A stretch of 64,000 bases of DNA from Chloroflexota bacterium (lineage in GTDB: Bacteria > Chloroflexota > Anaerolineae > Aggregatilineales > J027), in contig JABFGB010000019.1 of the NCBI GenBank assembly GCA_013112715.1, positions 1 through 64,000 on the forward strand, in the 5' to 3' direction. A model generated the notes under the pieces. That model saw nothing but the letters and a program-made list of their open reading frames with translations. It did not search any database and was not told where the DNA came from. The position numbers were made by a program, and so were the translations under genes. This document shows, in pieces, positions 60,387 to 64,000 of this stretch; position 1 is the stretch's first letter, and the number at the start of each line of letters is the position of its first letter.

Positions 60387-60417
60387 AAAAGTATGCTATA
60401 ATTTGGCATACTTCATT
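60387..60417 (+). promoter_or_regulatory. tRNA-Pro promoter within a hairpin
   Basis: AAGTATGC (60389-60396) and GCATACTT (60406-60413) form an eight-base stem. The loop contains TATAAT (60397-60402) preceded by TGC, an extended -10. As RNA the hairpin is followed by CATTTT and could end the upstream RNA. As DNA it would start tRNA-Pro at about 60409. No strong -35 was found. Confidence 0.55.
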
Positions 60418-60420
60418 TTG

Positions 60421-60493
60421 CGGGGTGTGGCGCAGTTGGTAGCGCGCTGTGTTTGGGACGCAGAGGTCCGCGGTTCGAGCCCGCGCACCCCGA
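60421..60493 (+). tRNA. tRNA-Pro (UGG anticodon)
   Basis: A 73-base cloverleaf. The acceptor stem CGGGGTG/CACCCCG is perfect with discriminator A. The D arm is GCGC...GCGC, the anticodon loop TTTGGGA reads TGG, and the T arm is CGCGG TTCGAGC CCGCG. CCA is not encoded. It is followed by CTTTTTG and by a terminator at 60520-60552. Confidence 0.95.
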
Positions 60494-60519
60494 CTTTTTG
60501 TAACATCAAAAGCTATTTT

Positions 60520-60552
60520 ACCTGCTCACCCAATGGGATTGAGCAGGTTTTA
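60520..60552 (+). terminator. Terminator after tRNA-Pro
   Basis: ACCTGCTCA (60520-60528) pairs perfectly with TGAGCAGGT (60540-60548), 11-base loop, then TTTATTTC. Confidence 0.85.
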
Positions 60553-60571
60553 TTTCTGAAAACCATTGAAA

Positions 60572-60606
60572 TGAAACAAAAGAGTCGACCATCAGGCCGA
60601 CTCTCT
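60572..60606 (-). terminator. Terminator after the BMP-family gene
   Basis: On the minus strand AGAGTCG pairs with CGACTCT (60604-60598 with 60587-60581), loop of ten, then TTTGTTTC. It lies 38 bases past the stop of the BMP-family gene. Confidence 0.8.
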
Positions 60607-60643
60607 TGAAAAGTGGATGGGCTATAACCCGTCCATTTATTTT

Positions 60644-62530
60644 TTAGCTGCCATAGCCGGTGGCTACTTCGCCAGCGGCTAGGTCAATCGCCAGTTGTTC
60701 CAGTTCGCTCTGAACTTCGGCGGGAACAGAACCTGACAGATCGTGGAAGGGCGCGAGACCCACCTGACCTACGAAGTTGCCGTCCGCAATCGTGCCGTTG
60801 GCAAATTGGAGAATCAGGGTTGCCACACCAGCATCCAACAGCTTCATCGCACTAGAAATCAAGCAGGAATGAGCTTCGGGCACGGTGTACCATTGATCGG
60901 TGTCTACGCCTATGCAGAAAGGAGCACTACCGGGGGTGGAAACCGCACCAGCGACTTCGATCAAGCCGCCATTACCTGTCTTACCACCAGCAGCAAATAC
61001 CACGTCTGCTCCTTGATCGAGCGCTTGGCGGGCTGTTGCAGCACCCCACGCGGGGTCAGTGAACGCCACATCCAAACCACCGGGGTGGTAGGTCAGCAGG
61101 ACGTTGATGTCGGGGTTGGTTGCCAACGCACCGAGGCGATAGCCCTCCGCAAACGCGACAACGGGTGGAACTTGGTCAGTCCCCAAAACCGCCGCAATCG
61201 TGCCAGTCTGGTTTAGACGAGCAGCCAAAACGCCCGCCAGATAACCGGCCTGATCTTCGGGGAAGATAAGGCCAGTGACGCCGGGGGTAACCACACCTTG
61301 GAATTGGTCAACACCGATAAAACGGATGTCGGGATAGGAAGCCGCGGCTTCGGCAGTTGCCTGACCAAGGGCGAAACCAACGGTCACGATGATGTCCACG
61401 CCTTGTTCAGCGAATTCCGCGATGTTGGTGGCATAGTCGGCGGCATCTTGGGTTTCAATGAAGTCAACGGTGGCACCGCAACGGCTAACCGCCAACACGC
61501 CATTCCATGAGCTTTCATTGAAGCTGCCATCATCCACCTGACCTACGTCCGTAACCAGACCAATGCTCAGTTCGCTTAGGTCGAGGCCATAGCAGGTCAA
61601 GACCGCGCCAGTTCGCAGACCGTTTTCGGCTTGTTTAATCAATGCCTGTACTTCAGCCGGAACTGAAGCCGCGAGGTCATGGAAGTCCGCGAGGCCGACT
61701 TCGCCCAACCAGTTGCCAGCAGGGATTGCACCTTCGGCATAGGCTTTGATGAGGGTCACGAGGCTGACATCAATCAGTTTGGTAGCGCTGGAAACGAGGC
61801 ACGGATGCGCTTCGGGCACGGTCAACCACTGGTCGGTGTCCACGCCAATGCAGAAGGGATTGCTGCCGGGGGTCGTGACGGCACTAGCAACTTCGATCAA
61901 TGCACCATTGCCAGTCTTACCGCCAGCGCCAAAGATCACATCTGCATTTTGGTCAAGGGCTTGGCGGGCCGTTGCAGCGCCCCACGCCGGATCAACAAAT
62001 GCGACATCCAAACCACCGGGGTGATAGGTGCTGATGATATTGATTTCCTTGCCCAACTGTTCACCACCCCATTCCGCGCCGGAACGATACCCTTCATTGA
62101 AGGCTACAACGGGTGGAACTTGGTCGGTACCTAATACGGCAGCAATCGTGCCTGTCTGGGTGAGGCCAGCGGCGAGCACACCTGCGAGGAAGCCAGATTT
62201 ATCTTCAGGGAAGATCAGGCCGGTTACGTTTGGAATGGCTTCGACTTGGAATTGGTCAACACCGATAAAATGAACGTCGGGATAGTTGGCGGCGGCTTCA
62301 ACGGTTGCCTGACCAAGCGCAAAACCGACGGTCACAATTACGTTGTAGCCGTTATCGGCAAATTCGGCAATATTGGTCGCATAATCGGCGGCGTCTTGTG
62401 TTTCGATGTAATCTACATCAGCGCCAAGTTCTTCACCCGCCATTTGCACGCCATTCCACGCACTTTCATTAAAGCTACCGTCGTCTACCTGCCCTACGTC
62501 GGTCACAAGACCAATTTTGAGCGGGGCTTG
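60644..62530 (-). repeat. Intragenic tandem duplication of the BMP domain
   Basis: The two halves of the gene (about 61561-62530 coding the first domain and 60644-61560 the second) encode closely matching sequences. Insertions distinguish them: the first copy has a NEGYRSGAEWGGEQLGKEIN segment where the second is shorter (LGALATNPDIN). Divergence at synonymous positions was not measured. Confidence 0.85.
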
Positions 62531-62647
62531 ACGGGCTGTGCGCGAATTCAGGGTACTATTATCCGCAGCAAACGTTGGGGTAAGGCCGATTACTGCAATG
62601 GCTACCACAAGCGTGATAGCAATTACACTAGAGAAAAAGCGTCGCAT
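60644..62647 (-). CDS. Tandem BMP/PnrA-type solute-binding protein
   Basis: A 667-residue secreted protein with a signal peptide (SSVIAITLVVAIAVIGL, ending TFAAD). Two near-identical BMP-family binding domains follow (about 44-345 and 360-665). Repeated segments include IGLVTDVGQVDDGSFNES, TVGFALGQAT, TGTIAAVLGTDQVPPVVAF, YHPGGLDVAF and FCIGVDTDQW. BMP/PnrA proteins bind nucleosides or similar small molecules and usually are single-domain (about 330-370). No lipobox or transmembrane anchor is visible and no transporter genes are near. AGGAG lies eight bases before the ATG at 62647. A TTG at 62653 is less likely. Confidence 0.9.
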   Translation of the reverse strand: MRRFFSSVIAITLVVAIAVIGLTPTFAADNSTLNSRTARQAPLKIGLVTDVGQVDDGSFNESAWNGVQMAGEELGADVDYIETQDAADYATNIAEFADNGYNVIVTVGFALGQATVEAAANYPDVHFIGVDQFQVEAIPNVTGLIFPEDKSGFLAGVLAAGLTQTGTIAAVLGTDQVPPVVAFNEGYRSGAEWGGEQLGKEINIISTYHPGGLDVAFVDPAWGAATARQALDQNADVIFGAGGKTGNGALIEVASAVTTPGSNPFCIGVDTDQWLTVPEAHPCLVSSATKLIDVSLVTLIKAYAEGAIPAGNWLGEVGLADFHDLAASVPAEVQALIKQAENGLRTGAVLTCYGLDLSELSIGLVTDVGQVDDGSFNESSWNGVLAVSRCGATVDFIETQDAADYATNIAEFAEQGVDIIVTVGFALGQATAEAAASYPDIRFIGVDQFQGVVTPGVTGLIFPEDQAGYLAGVLAARLNQTGTIAAVLGTDQVPPVVAFAEGYRLGALATNPDINVLLTYHPGGLDVAFTDPAWGAATARQALDQGADVVFAAGGKTGNGGLIEVAGAVSTPGSAPFCIGVDTDQWYTVPEAHSCLISSAMKLLDAGVATLILQFANGTIADGNFVGQVGLAPFHDLSGSVPAEVQSELEQLAIDLAAGEVATGYGS

Positions 62648-62697
62648 TGTCAAAGCTCCTTGACTATTTAATTAATTACTTTTTTACGACGCTTTAG

Positions 62698-62725
62698 ATT
62701 ATAGTGCGTCTTATAGAAGCGGCAA
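62698..62725 (-). promoter_or_regulatory. Promoter of the BMP-family gene
   Basis: On the minus strand TTGCCG (62725-62720) and TATAAT (62703-62698) are 16 bases apart. Transcription starts near 62691, giving a leader of about 45 bases. Confidence 0.65.
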
Positions 62726-62795
62726 GGTATGAATTATCCCCCCAATTCGCTTAAAATGAGCAATTCTGACCAATCATTTTGTGAAAGGGATAGTG

Positions 62796-62801
62796 TATAA
62801 T
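62796..62801 (+). promoter_or_regulatory. Possible -10 for pdxS
   Basis: TATAAT on the plus strand, with no good -35 at normal spacing. It would give a leader near 190 bases for pdxS. Confidence 0.3.
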
Positions 62802-62993
62802 AATAGTAATTTTGAAATGTAGCTCTACCATCGTATTCGCCGAAATTTTCTTAGTGAAAACAGACCTATATTAAAATATTGAAGGTGTTTACGCTGCCTT
62901 GTTTATAAAAAAGTTACTCAAGGCCACATTTTAATCCACTGGTGGATTTGCATGGCAGCAAATTAGGGTTCGGATATTAAGGAGAGGTTTTCA

Positions 62994-63899
62994 ATGTCTA
63001 CCAATGGTCATTCCGGCAATGGGGTGCAAAAAGGCACCGAGACAGTCAAGCGCGGACTTGCCCAAATGCTCAAGGGTGGTGTGATTATGGATGTGGTCAC
63101 GCCAGAGCAAGCCAAAATTGCGGAAGATGCCGGGGCCGCTGCGGTCATGGCACTCGAACGGGTTCCGGCTGACATTCGGGTACAGGGTGGTGTTGCCCGT
63201 ATGTCCGATCCCGATATGATCGAGGGAATTATCAACGCTGTGACTATTCCTGTCATGGCGAAGTGCCGCATTGGGCATTTTGTGGAAGCCCAAGTTTTGG
63301 AAGCCATTGGGGTGGATTACATTGATGAAAGCGAAGTATTAACCCCCGCTGACGAGGAATATCATGTCAATAAGCACGCCTTTAAAGTGCCGTTTGTCTG
63401 CGGTTGCCGCAATTTAGGCGAGGCGCTGCGTCGAATTGGTGAGGGTGCGGCGATGATGCGTACCAAAGGCGAAGCGGGTACTGGTGATGTGGTCGAAGCT
63501 GTACGTCATGCGCGTGCTGTGCTAGGGGAAATCCGCCGCCTACAAAATATGCCCCCAGAAGAACTCATGACCTATGCCAAAAACATCGGGGCACCCTATC
63601 ATTTGGTGGTCGAAGTGGCGGAGACGGGCAAATTACCTGTGGTGAATTTTGCAGCCGGTGGAATTGCAACCCCAGCGGACGCGGCTCTGCTCATGCAAAT
63701 TGGTGTAGATGGGGTGTTTGTCGGTAGCGGCATTTTCAAGAGTGGCGACCCCGCCAAACGTGCCAAAGCGATTGTTGAAGCCACCACTCATTATAATGAT
63801 CCGGATATTATTGCAAAGGTCAGTCGAGGGTTGGGGGAGGCAATGGTCGGCATTAATGTCACACCAGACACACTGGTGCTTGGGAAACGCGGCTGGTAA
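62994..63899 (+). CDS. pdxS: Pyridoxal 5'-phosphate synthase subunit PdxS
   Basis: A 301-residue TIM-barrel lyase that makes PLP from ribose 5-phosphate, glyceraldehyde 3-phosphate and ammonia. Signatures are [18 protein letters not shown], with [30 protein letters not shown], and the catalytic-site lysines in [18 protein letters not shown] and [18 protein letters not shown] regions. Length is normal. AAGGAGAGG precedes the ATG. The glutaminase PdxT would be expected nearby, but it is not before the gene and would lie outside the window if after. A weak terminator follows at 63917-63953. Confidence 0.97.
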   Translation: MSTNGHSGNGVQKGTETVKRGLAQMLKGGVIMDVVTPEQAKIAEDAGAAAVMALERVPADIRVQGGVARMSDPDMIEGIINAVTIPVMAKCRIGHFVEAQVLEAIGVDYIDESEVLTPADEEYHVNKHAFKVPFVCGCRNLGEALRRIGEGAAMMRTKGEAGTGDVVEAVRHARAVLGEIRRLQNMPPEELMTYAKNIGAPYHLVVEVAETGKLPVVNFAAGGIATPADAALLMQIGVDGVFVGSGIFKSGDPAKRAKAIVEATTHYNDPDIIAKVSRGLGEAMVGINVTPDTLVLGKRGW

Positions 63900-63916
63900 A
63901 GGGGCCAAGCGATTTT

Positions 63917-63953
63917 GGGTGTGGCGATTTTTTGACACTCACCACACCCTTTC
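63917..63953 (+). terminator. Possible terminator after pdxS
   Basis: GGGTGTGG (63917-63924) pairs with CCACACCC (63942-63949), 17-base loop, then TTTCTCC. Only a short T run follows. Confidence 0.45.
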
Positions 63954-64000
63954 TCCTACCATTCGGGGTACACTAGCCAATAGCAATCCCCGATTCAGTG

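Larger units (their letters stand above)
62648..62993. other. Divergent intergenic region between the BMP-family gene and pdxS
   Basis: About 346 bases of AT-rich DNA. It contains the minus-strand promoter of the BMP-family gene (62698-62725) and a plus-strand TATAAT at 62796-62801 with no good -35. The 190 bases before pdxS show other AT-rich words (TATTAAAAT near 62871) but no clear open frame or strong hairpin. No riboswitch motif was recognised. Confidence 0.5.

Noticed and set aside
60403..60609. Plus-strand frame over tRNA-Pro
   Set aside because: It is a translation of the tRNA and its terminator, a common artefact.
62648..62993. Riboswitch upstream of pdxS
   Set aside because: No known vitamin or PLP riboswitch motif or strong expression-platform hairpin was recognisable.
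1..64000. Mobile elements, prophage or genomic island boundaries
   Set aside because: No transposase, integrase, phage gene, terminal inverted repeat or att-like duplication next to the tRNAs was seen.

Overview
The window reads as a chromosomal segment of a free-living, aerobically respiring bacterium, most likely a Chloroflexota member of the Anaerolineae type. This is an inference. It rests on repeated GAF sensor proteins sharing a PNPLLPxTRSE-type motif, a Rieske/cytochrome b respiratory complex next to a complete System I cytochrome c maturation operon, and a stand-alone B12-type mutase large subunit of the sort common in that phylum. Gene density is high. No insertion sequence, phage gene, integrase or CRISPR array is visible.

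Layout. (1) 1-6987, plus strand: the end of a membrane-anchored SH3 protein, ligA, an RlmI-type rRNA methyltransferase, a site-2-type protease, an HD-domain protein, an Asp/Glu racemase-family protein and a TyrA-like dehydrogenase. (2) 6984-8868, minus: Zn/Mn-type ABC permease and ATPase under a perfect sigma70-type promoter. (3) 9057-9962, plus: a GAF protein. (4) 10025-23199, minus: ccmD, C, B, A, a surface protein, a ccmI-like gene, ccmG, H, F and E, then two cytochromes c, cytochrome b and a Rieske protein. This is a respiratory complex plus the machinery that attaches its hemes. (5) 23580-25299, plus: a GT87-like membrane protein and a small membrane protein. (6) 25296-29398, minus: a macro-domain protein, a VWA protein, a ChlI-like AAA+ ATPase, a methyltransferase and dtd. 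(7) 29518-34007, plus: an isobutyryl-CoA-mutase-like large subunit, a tandem GNAT protein and an acyl-CoA ligase. (8) 34014-38989, minus: an SbcC/Rad50-like ATPase, a PPC-repeat secreted protein and a lipoprotein. (9) 39107-40281, plus: tRNA(CAU) and a histone-deacetylase-family hydrolase. (10) 40351-51893, minus: a four-gene sensory operon with a ribose-binding-like lipoprotein, a HAMP-GAF membrane protein, an NMT1/ThiY-like lipoprotein and a 2644-residue histidine kinase with about ten GAF and three PAS domains. (11) 52223-57981: orphan proteins, a receiver-MinD (CpaE-like) protein, a LysM protein with a Tyr-Pro-Thr repeat and an M32 carboxypeptidase. (12) 58056-64000: a flavin reductase-like gene coupled to homogentisate dioxygenase, tRNA-Gly, a candidate structured RNA, tRNA-Pro, a tandemly duplicated BMP-family binding protein and pdxS.

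The most distinctive content is the solute-binding-protein/giant-kinase operon, a cytochrome c whose first heme domain is split by a long coiled coil, a CcmE with Cys in place of the heme-binding His in a system that keeps CcmH, a doubled BMP binding protein, and a 6S-like candidate RNA with its own promoter beside tRNA-Pro. Functional names rest on motif recognition by eye. No database search was run.
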